A DNA stretch of 64,000 nucleotides from JBASEY01 sp049652745 (GTDB taxonomy: Bacteria; CSSED10-310). Positions 44,678-53,805 of this stretch are shown piece by piece. The stretch is taken from assembly GCA_049652745.1 (NCBI GenBank), contig JBASEY010000042.1:49407-113406 (forward strand), written 5' to 3'. The notes below the pieces were generated by a model. That model was not told the origin of the DNA. It saw only the letters and a program-made list of their open reading frames with translations, and searched no databases. Position 1 is the stretch's first letter. Every line of letters begins with the position of its first letter. Position numbers and translations under genes: made by a program.

Positions 44678-45233
44678 TCCCCTTTTTGATGCAATTAGTT
44701 TATTGACTCAACTTTCGCAGCTTGAGTTTTGTTATTCAGCACATCTATAAACCGTCATAATTGCACCCTCATAGTTTCGCGGATCCCTCACCTGGTCCTG
44801 TGAGACATCACCCCGAGAGATTTCATCCCATTCACCGGCCCTTTGTCCGAGTGCTTCGGTGCTGGGTCCCGAGCAACGCTCTTCGAGCGTGGTTTCTGGT
44901 TTCGAGTTTCTAGTTGGGATTTTGGAGAGATTGATATTATGCGCATTATCTCAATGGAGCTAAATAACAATAAATTCTGAATTCTAAACACGAGGTGATT
45001 GGATTTTGGACTTTGAATACTTACGCCGCTTCCGCCTAAACTGATGGAATACTGAAACGAAGATCATTGTTTGAACCTTTATCCTCTTCGTAAACCCTTG
45101 AAAACGCCGGATCGATTTCTCGGAAAAATCATTTTTTATACACGTATTTACTTGTAGATGACGGATTTTTGACAGTTCATCCCCGTCGGATTATTATTTT
45201 TTAAGGTTATTTTTTAATCCGGGAGAAAGGGAA
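44678..45233. repeat. long intergenic region with a degenerate copy of the dispersed repeat
   Basis: 556 bases without a gene. At 44876-44890 there is the hairpin ACGCTC-TTC-GAGCGT, a one-base-pair variant of the GCGCTC hairpin at 2487. GGTTTCTGGTTTCGAGTTTC follows as at 2502, and then GGTGATTGGATTTTGGAC-type words end near 45010. It is therefore a fourth, diverged copy. The last 50 bases are AT-rich and hold the RBS GGGAGAAAGGG of the next gene. Confidence 0.65.
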
Positions 45234-47054
45234 ATGGGTATAACTGATAGGAAACTGGCAATATTGATTGTTATTGGTGTTTTCAGTCTGTTTACCGCTT
45301 TTTATCCGAGGTGCGGTTATGCTGAAGACTGTATTCGTCATGGAGACGTCAATTTTGATGGTTTACACACGTCGGTAGATGCTCAACTGGCGTTTCAAAT
45401 GGTATTGGGACATTTCGTTCCGACCTGGGAAGAAGCCTGCGCCGCGGATTGCAACGGTGATGAAACCGTATCGTCGGCTGATGCACAGGTGATATTTCTG
45501 GTCGCTTTAGGGGTGGGTGAGTGTGTCGATCCGATCCAGGAACCTACTGCGACGCCCTTCCCTACAGTGACACCGACTCCCGGGCCGTCACCGACGCCGA
45601 CGCCTACGGAAGCGTTCATCACGTTAGTCGAAAAATCAAATGGATTGAATGTGCCGAAGAAGGAAAAAGGTAAAACCGAGTATGAAGTCGTCGATATAAA
45701 CGGTGACGGATATTTGGATATCGTTTCGGTCGGTGATCATGGGTCGCCTTTTTTCAATTCCGACGAGCACGGTATCATGGTGTGGTTCGGCGATGGTCAG
45801 GGCAATTGGAGCGTCGTGCAGACCGGTGATTTCGGCTACGGCGGCTGTGCGGTCGGAGATTTGAACAATGACGGCATTGTGGATATTGCCTGGGGTGTTC
45901 ATCACAATTATGGCTCCGGTGGTTTCGGTGACAAGTTGATCAGTGCGGCATTAGGGGACGGATCAGGTGCGGCGTGGACACCCTGGGACAGCGGACTGGC
46001 TGAAAACGGAGAAGATTGGGGGATGTTTGCCACCGATCTGGCTGATTTCAACAACGATGGATATCTGGATATCATCAGCCAATCGTTTGGAGGCGGAAAC
46101 GGTATCAGAGTCTATCGAAACCATGGTGACGGAACGTGGTCGCAAGCGTGGGCCTCATCAGATGGAAACGTGAACTATACATTGGAAACCGGGGATTTCA
46201 ACGCCGACGGCAACATGGATTTTATCTGTACACTAACGATTGGCAGCCAACAGGCGGCGGTATATTTCGGTGACGGTAACTTTGGGTTTACGCCGAGCAC
46301 AGCGGGTCTTCCTCAACAGGTGTTCGCGGCGGTGGATGTCGGCGACTTCGACAATGATGGTGCAGACGATATCGTCATCTCGACATCGTCCGGTGTAAAA
46401 GTGTTTTCGTATCGAAAAGACAGTGGTGAATGGGTGGGATATTCCAATGGTCTTCCTGCCGCAAGTTCGTATTGGATGGTACAATTCGGACACGTGAACG
46501 GCGATGATTTTCTGGATGTGGTTGTGTATGCCGAACCGACCGGTCAGATTTTTCGAGGGGATGGCGCCGGCAACTGGACGGCTGATTCGACGTTTACGTT
46601 TGCTACCCCGGCGACGTTTTCCGCGTTGCGTATCGATGGTGATTTCGATCATGACGGTCGAGAGGATATCATTGCGCAGGCGGCCAAAGAAGGTTTTCCT
46701 GTCGTGACGAACATTTTACGCGCATTCTCGCCGTGGCGGGAACCTGTCGCGCCGGCCGTGCGACTGGTTACCCCTAACGGTGGTGAAACGTTCACGGCGG
46801 GAGGTGTGCGATTTATCAAATGGCTGACGGCGATACCGCCGGGTAACGGGCAGGCTCGAATCGATTTGCACCTGTCGATTTCCGGCCCCGCCGGGCCGTG
46901 GACATCGGTGGCGGCTGATCTCCCCAACAACGGCAAATACCAGTGGATTGTGCCGGATGTGACTTCATCGATGTGTCGGATCAAAGTCGCCATGTCGCTG
47001 GACGGTCAGGTTTATGAGACGATGTCGTCAAAAAATTTTGCTATCGTGAATTAA
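45234..47054 (+). CDS. secreted dockerin-like/FG-GAP repeat protein
   Basis: 606 residues with a signal peptide. Residues about 33-97 form a dockerin type I-like pair of calcium loops: GDVNFDGLHTSVDAQLAFQM and DCNGDETVSSADAQVIFLVA. A TPTPGPSPTPTP linker follows. FG-GAP/VCBS repeats come next (DINGDGYLDIV, DLNNDGIVDIAWG, DFNNDGYLDII, DFDNDGADDIV). A C-terminal beta-sandwich begins VRLVTPNGGETFTAGG, the LTPNGGE-type module of secreted proteins. It probably acts at the cell surface. A cohesin partner is not seen in the window. Confidence 0.87.
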   Translation: MGITDRKLAILIVIGVFSLFTAFYPRCGYAEDCIRHGDVNFDGLHTSVDAQLAFQMVLGHFVPTWEEACAADCNGDETVSSADAQVIFLVALGVGECVDPIQEPTATPFPTVTPTPGPSPTPTPTEAFITLVEKSNGLNVPKKEKGKTEYEVVDINGDGYLDIVSVGDHGSPFFNSDEHGIMVWFGDGQGNWSVVQTGDFGYGGCAVGDLNNDGIVDIAWGVHHNYGSGGFGDKLISAALGDGSGAAWTPWDSGLAENGEDWGMFATDLADFNNDGYLDIISQSFGGGNGIRVYRNHGDGTWSQAWASSDGNVNYTLETGDFNADGNMDFICTLTIGSQQAAVYFGDGNFGFTPSTAGLPQQVFAAVDVGDFDNDGADDIVISTSSGVKVFSYRKDSGEWVGYSNGLPAASSYWMVQFGHVNGDDFLDVVVYAEPTGQIFRGDGAGNWTADSTFTFATPATFSALRIDGDFDHDGREDIIAQAAKEGFPVVTNILRAFSPWREPVAPAVRLVTPNGGETFTAGGVRFIKWLTAIPPGNGQARIDLHLSISGPAGPWTSVAADLPNNGKYQWIVPDVTSSMCRIKVAMSLDGQVYETMSSKNFAIVN

Positions 47055-47275
47055 ACCATCAAAAATGTGAGGCCGGATGAATAAGAGACCAACCATTTCT
47101 CTAGTATTTGATCGAAACGTATGCGTTTAAAAGAACTATTTTTTTGTTATGTCTAATTTGTTCTACTCAGAAGTCCGACTTGTTTTTGAAGTTAGTTGAG
47201 AGTTCTATTGAGACGGGTCAGCTAAGACGGTGATCTTGGGGTCTAATGAGATATTCATATCAAAAGTCAATGAAT

Positions 47276-48787
47276 TTATTCATTCCAACCGAACTCAAAG
47301 ATTCCGAAATCGCCCAATATTTCTGTTCCTGTAGGGTCTGCCAGGCCCGCATACCAGATCAGGCCGGATTGTTTTCCAAAACCTGGCGGCCAAATGAACT
47401 CAGGGATAATCGATATTTCAGTTAATCCTTTCGGAAAATGTTTGATGAAGTAATCGAATGAGGTGAAACTTGGGGCGAAATAAGTGTTACCAAAGATATC
47501 CAGGATAACGAACAATTTTGTATAGGTGGGAAGATCATCCGTCGTATTCCAGACAAGAACGGAGCACGATGTTTTATCGCCGGGATAGAACTCACGTGCC
47601 GGCATAGCGACGTACGTGGTGGTTTCCGTCGGCCAATAAAACTCGTATGCTCCCATATCGACACGGCCATCGGAGCGGTCGTTGCCGTCCAGATCGGTTG
47701 ACGGCGCGTTTTCGGAGGTGCCGGCATCAATGCAGGGGGAAAGCGGCATCAATCGATAATCGGGTGAATCGGCGGTTCCCACGAACAATGGGTCGGCGTT
47801 TATATTTCCAATGCCATCCCATCCTCCTTGAATATTTGAGTAACGGATATCGAACGTTGAGCTTGTATGAGGTTCAGGATTGGAACTGTTGCCCCAGACA
47901 ATACTGTTTATTAAGGTGATGTGCGATTTGTTTATGGAAAAACCGTGATAGCTCCAGTTATCAGCAACAACAGAATTGATTAATGTGACATTCGATATGT
48001 TGACAATTCCCCAATTCAGTGAAGATGAACTCTTAGCGATGACCGAATTGATTACCGTAACATTGGAACAGCTTATAGAAAATCCACCACCGTTATTGCG
48101 TCCCGCGCTGGAAGTATTATGGATTATTAGTGATTTATCGATCAGCAAGTTGCTTTGTGTACAGTAAATTCCCCCGACAAAATTATCGTAACCAATAGAC
48201 CTATTATCACGAATGATACACTGATCTATTTCTATATCACTGTTTTCAATAATCATCGCGCCGCCTCTTCCATCCCAATAGCCATCAACCCTATTTTTGA
48301 TAACCGAGCATTGAACAAGCGCTGTATTACTGTGTTCAATATAGAGCCCTCCGCCATGCACAGCATTGTTGCCATCTATAACACACTGTATGATCGAGGG
48401 TGAGGCATTGGTTATAAGGATTCCACCACCGGCTGAATGGCTACAATTTTTAATGGTAAATCCTTTTAAAACACTTGAACGTGTCTCAAATGAATGAAAA
48501 AAGAATCCTCGATGTTTTCCGATTCCTTTTTCATGTTCAATCATGCAAAACTCCGGGCCATTTTCCGATGTGACGGTTATCGCTTTACCTTTGAAATCGA
48601 TGTCCCAATTACCTTCACCTGTATAGGTCCCATCGGCGACCAGCACGGTATCGCCATCTACAGCAGCATCGATTCCTGCTTGGATAGTCGGCTGATCGGT
48701 CGGCACAAGGATAACAGCGGCCGTGCACGTAAACGCCGACAGACAAATGAGTTCAAAAACGATACAAAAGACTAAGATGGGTTTCAT
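47276..48787 (-). CDS. secreted right-handed beta-helix protein, paralogue B
   Basis: 503 residues; ATG 48787 follows GAGGAG, and the longer frame overlaps the neighbour and has no RBS. After the signal peptide comes PTDQPTIQAGIDAAVDGDTV, the standard start of DUF1565/parallel beta-helix proteins. About 12 Ig-free helix coils follow (GGGLYIEHSNTALVQCSV-type), then CIDAGTSENAPSTDLDGNDR and DMGAYEF. The last about 110 residues are a beta module (KLFVILDIFGNTYFAPSFTS) shared with paralogue A and with the SUMF1 protein at 2.8 kb. Surface binding or polysaccharide-lyase-like function is possible; no catalytic site is visible. Confidence 0.85.
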   Translation of the reverse strand: MKPILVFCIVFELICLSAFTCTAAVILVPTDQPTIQAGIDAAVDGDTVLVADGTYTGEGNWDIDFKGKAITVTSENGPEFCMIEHEKGIGKHRGFFFHSFETRSSVLKGFTIKNCSHSAGGGILITNASPSIIQCVIDGNNAVHGGGLYIEHSNTALVQCSVIKNRVDGYWDGRGGAMIIENSDIEIDQCIIRDNRSIGYDNFVGGIYCTQSNLLIDKSLIIHNTSSAGRNNGGGFSISCSNVTVINSVIAKSSSSLNWGIVNISNVTLINSVVADNWSYHGFSINKSHITLINSIVWGNSSNPEPHTSSTFDIRYSNIQGGWDGIGNINADPLFVGTADSPDYRLMPLSPCIDAGTSENAPSTDLDGNDRSDGRVDMGAYEFYWPTETTTYVAMPAREFYPGDKTSCSVLVWNTTDDLPTYTKLFVILDIFGNTYFAPSFTSFDYFIKHFPKGLTEISIIPEFIWPPGFGKQSGLIWYAGLADPTGTEILGDFGIFEFGWNE

Positions 48788-48867
48788 TCTATCTAACTCC
48801 TCAAAAATAGTCGTTCTTCGACACTTCCCATAATAGAGCCGAAAAGTCCGTGATAGGCGATCGATCA

Positions 48868-50400
48868 TCATTCGTTCCAACCGAAATCAAATTGTGCAAT
48901 ATTACTCCATAATTCCGTCATTTGTGGGTTGGTAAGAGCAGCATACCAAGTCAGTCCTGATTGTTTTCCAATCCCCGGCGGCCATATAAACTCAGGTATG
49001 ATCAATAACTTGGTCAATCCTATCGGAAAATGTTGCGAATAGTTATCGAAGGACGTGAAGCTTGGAGCGAAATAAGTGTTCCCCGGTAATTCCAGGACAA
49101 CGAATAATTTCGTATCGTCAGGCGAATTATCTTTTGTATTCCAAACGCGCACAGAACAAGACACGGTGTCCCCGGGATAAATTTGATGAGCGGGCATTTT
49201 GATATAAGTGGTGGTTTCGGCAGGACTAAACTCATAAGCTCCCATATCGACATGACCGTCGAAGCGCGGTTTGCCTTCAATGTCGGTTGATGGCGCGTTG
49301 TCGGAGGTGCCGGCATCGATACAGGGAGAAAACGGCGTCAATCGATATCTGTTGGTTGGGTCTTTGATGTTGGCGAACAATGGATCCGCGTTTATATTTC
49401 CAATACCGTCGCATCCTCCCTGGATGTTGGAATAACGGATATCGACGGTTATATCGTCAAGATTCAAATTTCTTATATCATTATTCCAAACAATACAGTT
49501 TGATAAGGTAAAATTGGAATCACTAGCCTCAAAAGCAGTGTGGTTTGAAGAATCTGTAATCTTGCTGTCTGCAATTACAACATTGATCACTATCATCGTG
49601 GAATGGGTGACACTCCAACTCCCAGAGGTTTCGTTCTTGGCGATTATAGAATTTACTACCGTAACGCTTGAATGGTCAAAGGCGAACGCTCCGTAACTGT
49701 CATGACGTCGATCATAATTTTCGATAATAAAAGATTGTTCTATCAATAGACGGCTGTTTTTACAGTCAATTATGCCGCCTCCTAATATTTGGCAGTGATG
49801 ACCGCTATAAGCCTCGTTTTCGTCGATTGAACATTGAATGATTTCAATATCACTATTATCGATGCAAATACTTGCGCCCCGAGGATAAACGCCTGTGGCG
49901 ATGTTTTTTTGAATCGAACATTGAACGAGAGCGCAATTGCTGTCAGCTATGTAGATGCCTCCCCCCAGTGTTGCCCGACACGCTTTGATGACACAGTTTT
50001 TGATCAGTGGTGAGGAGTTGGTGATTATAATACCGCCGCCTATTCCAGTAATACCTTTAGTAATTGTAAAACCGTCTAAAACACTGGATTTTGTCTCGTT
50101 CGACTGAAAATGGAATCCACGGTGGCCTGGTCCATAAATTACCGTGCAATCTATAATACAATCCTCAGGACCATTTTCAGAGGTTACCGTTATTGCTTTA
50201 CCTTTGAAATCGATGTCCCAATTACCTTCACCCGTATAGGTCCCATCGGCGACCAGCACGGTGTCGCCGTCCACAGCGGCATCGATTCCCGCTTGGATAG
50301 TCGGCTGATCGGTCGGCACATGGATAACAGCGGCCATGGATATAAACGATGGCAGGCAAATGAGACCAAACATTACTAAAAAGGTCACGGTTGATTTCAT
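48868..50400 (-). CDS. secreted right-handed beta-helix protein, paralogue A
   Basis: 510 residues with a signal peptide (VTFLVMFGLICLPSFISMAA). It has the same layout as paralogue B, 80 bases downstream: the PTDQPTIQAGIDAAVDGDTV start, beta-helix coils, CIDAGTSDNAPSTDIEGKPR, and a C-terminal module with KLFVVLELPGNTYFAPSFTS and WPPGIGKQSGLTWYAAL. Over about the first 70 mature residues the two proteins are almost identical, while their coils differ. This suggests tandem duplication followed by divergence or by conversion of the 5' part. The pair is probably one transcript. Confidence 0.85.
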   Translation of the reverse strand: MKSTVTFLVMFGLICLPSFISMAAVIHVPTDQPTIQAGIDAAVDGDTVLVADGTYTGEGNWDIDFKGKAITVTSENGPEDCIIDCTVIYGPGHRGFHFQSNETKSSVLDGFTITKGITGIGGGIIITNSSPLIKNCVIKACRATLGGGIYIADSNCALVQCSIQKNIATGVYPRGASICIDNSDIEIIQCSIDENEAYSGHHCQILGGGIIDCKNSRLLIEQSFIIENYDRRHDSYGAFAFDHSSVTVVNSIIAKNETSGSWSVTHSTMIVINVVIADSKITDSSNHTAFEASDSNFTLSNCIVWNNDIRNLNLDDITVDIRYSNIQGGCDGIGNINADPLFANIKDPTNRYRLTPFSPCIDAGTSDNAPSTDIEGKPRFDGHVDMGAYEFSPAETTTYIKMPAHQIYPGDTVSCSVRVWNTKDNSPDDTKLFVVLELPGNTYFAPSFTSFDNYSQHFPIGLTKLLIIPEFIWPPGIGKQSGLTWYAALTNPQMTELWSNIAQFDFGWNE

Positions 50401-50548
50401 AATATTGCGCTCCTGAAAAAATGTGATCGTTCAATTAAATTTATTATGCCGCCAAATGATCAAGATGTCAAATGACCTCACTTTATATCGATATTTAAAC
50501 GAATTTTTTAAGATGAAAATGTGGTAATGGTGGGGATGTGGGACCCAT

Positions 50549-50596
50549 GGGAAGTATGGGACATGGGAAGTATGGGACATGGGAAGTATGGGACAT
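50549..50596. repeat. three exact 16-bp tandem repeats in a GGGAC-word region
   Basis: The unit GGGAAGTATGGGACAT occurs three times head to tail. It is flanked by degenerate units from about 50528 to 50622 (GGGACCCAT, GGGACGGATGGGACCTATAGG). A similar word region lies at 53588-53657, on the other side of the large gene. The remaining part of the 357-base gap shows nothing more. Confidence 0.85.
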
Positions 50597-50757
50597 GGGA
50601 CGGATGGGACCTATAGGAGGAAGGCAGAGGAAAAAAGAAAACGAAACGTACAAAGAGTAGTACATTTTTAAACGCCATTGATATACAGTATGATTATGGC
50701 TGACAATAGATCAGAAAACGAACCAAAAAGTTCCCTTTGAAGAATCTGGATGAAACA

Positions 50758-53475
50758 ATGACGGACAAAGCACAGGCAGGGCGAAAACAAGAGCGTACAG
50801 TCATCATTTCCTTCATACTGATTATTTTGTTGATTGTCATCGGTGTTCTATTAATCGGCAGGAAGCACAAGAGCGCCTATAATTCCCAAGGGGTCACATT
50901 GCATCACTCTCCAACTGACAGTCAGACTCATGAAAGTAATCAGATAAAATCGAAAGAGCCAACCAGATCGCGGACTGCCACCGTGTCGGGGATGGTCATC
51001 GATGTCATTACCGGCGATCCCATTTCGGCCTCCCATTTGACTGCAGAAAACCGGCATGGCCATCAAGTGACAGCTTTATCCGATATTTCCGGACGATATT
51101 CCCTGGAAATTCCTAGAGGACAATGGACGCTTTGGGCGCAAAAAGAATCTTACGGCATCCGGGAGACGACGTTGGCGATTGCATCGCAAGACCCTGTTTA
51201 TCACGATTTTTACCTGTTGAAGGAGGCTTTGGTATTCGGCCACATACGATATTCGGACGGTGATGCCGTGAAAGAGATGGAAATCTCAGCTCATTTTGCA
51301 GGAAAACACGCCGACATTCTGAAAACACGAACCGATGCAGCCGGGTATTTTGAGATCGGACAGATCACACCGGGACGCCTGCTGGAGCTCAGACTGATCG
51401 AATCCGCTCAACTGTATCGTACGGTCAGCATCGATAGGTTAAAGCCCGGCCAGAAATATGGGCCGATCAACATTGTTCTGGATCGCGGCTGTTCGATATC
51501 GGGAAAAGTCGTATCTGCCTCCAGCCGGATGCCGGTCTTCGGAATCGATATCAGACTCAGGCATTCAGACCCGCTGATTCATGGCGATCTGACAGCCGTC
51601 ACCGATGAAAACGGGTGGTATCGGTTTAAATCAGTTCCGCCCGGTCAGGTCGTGCTGAAAACCTGCACACGCGACTACTGGCATTCACACAAAAATATTG
51701 AAAAGACTGAATCCGGACGCGACTATTCGGTTGATTTTGATCTCGAACCGCCGGTGGCCATTCATGGTTCTGTGCGTACAAGCGCCGGTGACCCGCTCGA
51801 AGGCTTAACCATCTGCATTCTCGACGCGTTTTGCGGGCATGATCATGGCGACCTGACAGCCGAATCCGATTTTCAAGGAAATTTCATTTTCGACAGTATA
51901 ACGGGTCCTATCATCAGTACTTCGAATGTCGTGTTCACGTTCGAGGAAACGGAACTACCATCTATCTTGTCGAAAGAAATCTCACTGCAACTGGCTACGC
52001 TTCGGCCCGGTGATAGCGTCGAAATTCACCTGACTCTGCCGATCTGCGCGGAAACAGTTTATGGCCGGATAACGGATATTGCTTCTGCTCCCGTTTCCGA
52101 TGCACAGGTCACATTGCAAAATGAAGTCGGCCGGATTGTGGATTGCGCTGTGACCGCTTCGGATGGATTCTTCCAGTTTACCGGAATGCGTTTTATGGGA
52201 TGCCATGACGGATCGATCGAGGTGAAAGCATCCGGCTTTGCGTGGGCGGAAAAGCACATGAATCAAGCTGTTACGACACGTGACGGGTTGAGAATGGATA
52301 TGCAACTGGTTCACGGCGACACGATTTCCGGGCGAGTAACCGACGAAGCCGAGACGCCGCTGGAAGGATTTGTCGTATCTGTCAACTCGGTAAGGGATGT
52401 GTCCGACACCCTTTCCGTCGGCCTTTTTTCCGACCTGCGTTCCAGCTTGCGTTCATCGGTGTCCTCACAGACAGGCGCTTTTGAGCTTACCGGGCTGGCA
52501 GCAGGTTCCTATACCCTGCAAGTCGATTCGCCGGTATCTGCCCGGCTGTTTGCAAAAGCAGGTGTGTTTGAACCTTCCTATACGCATCCCGATCCGGTCG
52601 AACCCGGGAATCATGGTCTGCTCGTAGTAATTCCGCAGGGTGGAACGATCATCTTATCTGTCGTCCATGCGGAAACCCGTGAACCGGTGACACAATACAA
52701 TGTATCACTGACATCATTGCAGTACATGGAATCGTTCGCGGTGGGAGACCGATCCCAAACCGTTTCTGTCAGAAATCTCGCTGGTCGGTGCAGAGTCAGC
52801 AACGTTCCCTTTGGTGATCTGTCGCTGGCGGTGAGACAAAACAATGCTGTCGTGGCTCAAAAGACGGTCTCTTTCACTGCATCGGCGTCGCCGCTGAATC
52901 TGACGCTGGAGGCGCAGTCTGGAAAGAATGCTGTGTTCGGACATGTGTTTGCGCGTCGAGACAGAATCCCGCTTCCGAACTGTATGGTATCGATGGGTTT
53001 TCGGAGCGCTGACGGAGCGCCGCCGGTAATTCAATCGGCACGAACCGGGGCTGACGGTCGATTTGAGATGCAACCGGTGCGAACGGCCGGCGAATGTGAC
53101 ATCAGGGTCGTCGGGTTTTATGATGGCCGCGAAATCCATCATTCCGAGACCAGACTGTTATCAGATGACAACTCCGGCTGGGTGATTCTTGTCGATATCG
53201 ATGGCGCGGTTTTGTACGGCAGAGTCATCGATCACGATACATGGCTGCCGATTGAACAGGCGGACATCACAGCCGGCCCGATTCTTACCGGTCTTGCGAC
53301 GCATCAGGCACGGAGCGATCAATATGGCTTTTTCACGCTTGAAGCGTTGCCCGATGGTGACCTGTTCATTCGCTGTGTTCATCCTGAATACAGGCAAGTG
53401 GAGTTGCGCGACATATCCGGAACGCACTACGGGGATTCGGATAGGCCGTTGATTATTGAATTGGTAAAAGAGTAG
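50758..53475 (+). CDS. membrane-anchored protein with multiple carboxypeptidase-regulatory-like (CnaB-like) domains
   Basis: 905 residues from ATG 50758, with GGA upstream; a TTG at 50737 would add 7 residues. A single membrane anchor at about 17-36 (VIISFILIILLIVIGVLLIG) is followed by about nine beta-sandwich repeats of 80-90 residues. Each has a start such as ATVSGMVIDVITGDPISASH, SISGKVVSASSRMPVFGIDI or TISGRVTDEAETPLEGFVVS, and a D-x-x-G-x-[FY] turn. This is the CarboxypepD_reg fold. No peptidase is attached. It probably projects from the membrane as a stalk or binding protein. Confidence 0.85.
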   Translation: MTDKAQAGRKQERTVIISFILIILLIVIGVLLIGRKHKSAYNSQGVTLHHSPTDSQTHESNQIKSKEPTRSRTATVSGMVIDVITGDPISASHLTAENRHGHQVTALSDISGRYSLEIPRGQWTLWAQKESYGIRETTLAIASQDPVYHDFYLLKEALVFGHIRYSDGDAVKEMEISAHFAGKHADILKTRTDAAGYFEIGQITPGRLLELRLIESAQLYRTVSIDRLKPGQKYGPINIVLDRGCSISGKVVSASSRMPVFGIDIRLRHSDPLIHGDLTAVTDENGWYRFKSVPPGQVVLKTCTRDYWHSHKNIEKTESGRDYSVDFDLEPPVAIHGSVRTSAGDPLEGLTICILDAFCGHDHGDLTAESDFQGNFIFDSITGPIISTSNVVFTFEETELPSILSKEISLQLATLRPGDSVEIHLTLPICAETVYGRITDIASAPVSDAQVTLQNEVGRIVDCAVTASDGFFQFTGMRFMGCHDGSIEVKASGFAWAEKHMNQAVTTRDGLRMDMQLVHGDTISGRVTDEAETPLEGFVVSVNSVRDVSDTLSVGLFSDLRSSLRSSVSSQTGAFELTGLAAGSYTLQVDSPVSARLFAKAGVFEPSYTHPDPVEPGNHGLLVVIPQGGTIILSVVHAETREPVTQYNVSLTSLQYMESFAVGDRSQTVSVRNLAGRCRVSNVPFGDLSLAVRQNNAVVAQKTVSFTASASPLNLTLEAQSGKNAVFGHVFARRDRIPLPNCMVSMGFRSADGAPPVIQSARTGADGRFEMQPVRTAGECDIRVVGFYDGREIHHSETRLLSDDNSGWVILVDIDGAVLYGRVIDHDTWLPIEQADITAGPILTGLATHQARSDQYGFFTLEALPDGDLFIRCVHPEYRQVELRDISGTHYGDSDRPLIIELVKE

Positions 53476-53587
53476 ACGATATTTAAATCGGTTACGTCGA
53501 TTGGCTTGGTCCGATCCCAGTTTCGGGTTTTGGACGGCAGTGATACCAAATAATCACGACTATCCTATCCGAAAAAAGGAAGAGAAT

Positions 53588-53657
53588 ATGGGACTTGTGG
53601 GACATGGGACCGATGGGATGTAAAGGACTATTGGACTAATGGGACTTATGGGACGAA
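53588..53657. repeat. degenerate GGGAC-word repeat region
   Basis: Words such as ATGGGACTTGTGGGACATGG, GGACTATTGGACTAATGGG and ACTTATGGGACG follow one another. They resemble the tandem repeats at 50549-50596. Together they bracket the 905-residue gene. Confidence 0.75.
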
Positions 53658-53771
53658 GGAAGAGAGCCATTGCCTTATCGTAGGGTTTGAGTTATATTTG
53701 GCCTATTGGTCGCATGCTTTTCAACAGAAAAGTCATCACTAAATATGCTTAGTACTAAAAATAACATTTTC

Positions 53772-53804
53772 TTGACATTTTTAAATCGTTCATTATTATG
53801 AACG
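53772..53804 (+). promoter_or_regulatory. promoter and palindromic operator of the MNT/HEPN pair
   Basis: TTGACA (53772-53777), 16 bases, TATTAT (53794-53799). A perfect palindrome, CGTTCAT-TATT-ATGAACG (53787-53804), covers the -10 box. The ATG of the MNT gene is at 53806, only six bases after the -10, so the transcript would start at or next to the start codon and be leaderless. The MNT protein has its own N-terminal helix-turn-helix, so autorepression at this palindrome is likely. Confidence 0.65.
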
Positions 53805-53805
53805 C

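Noticed and set aside
50549..50596. CRISPR-like array of three 16-bp repeats
   Set aside because: The repeats are directly adjacent with no spacers, and no cas genes are near.
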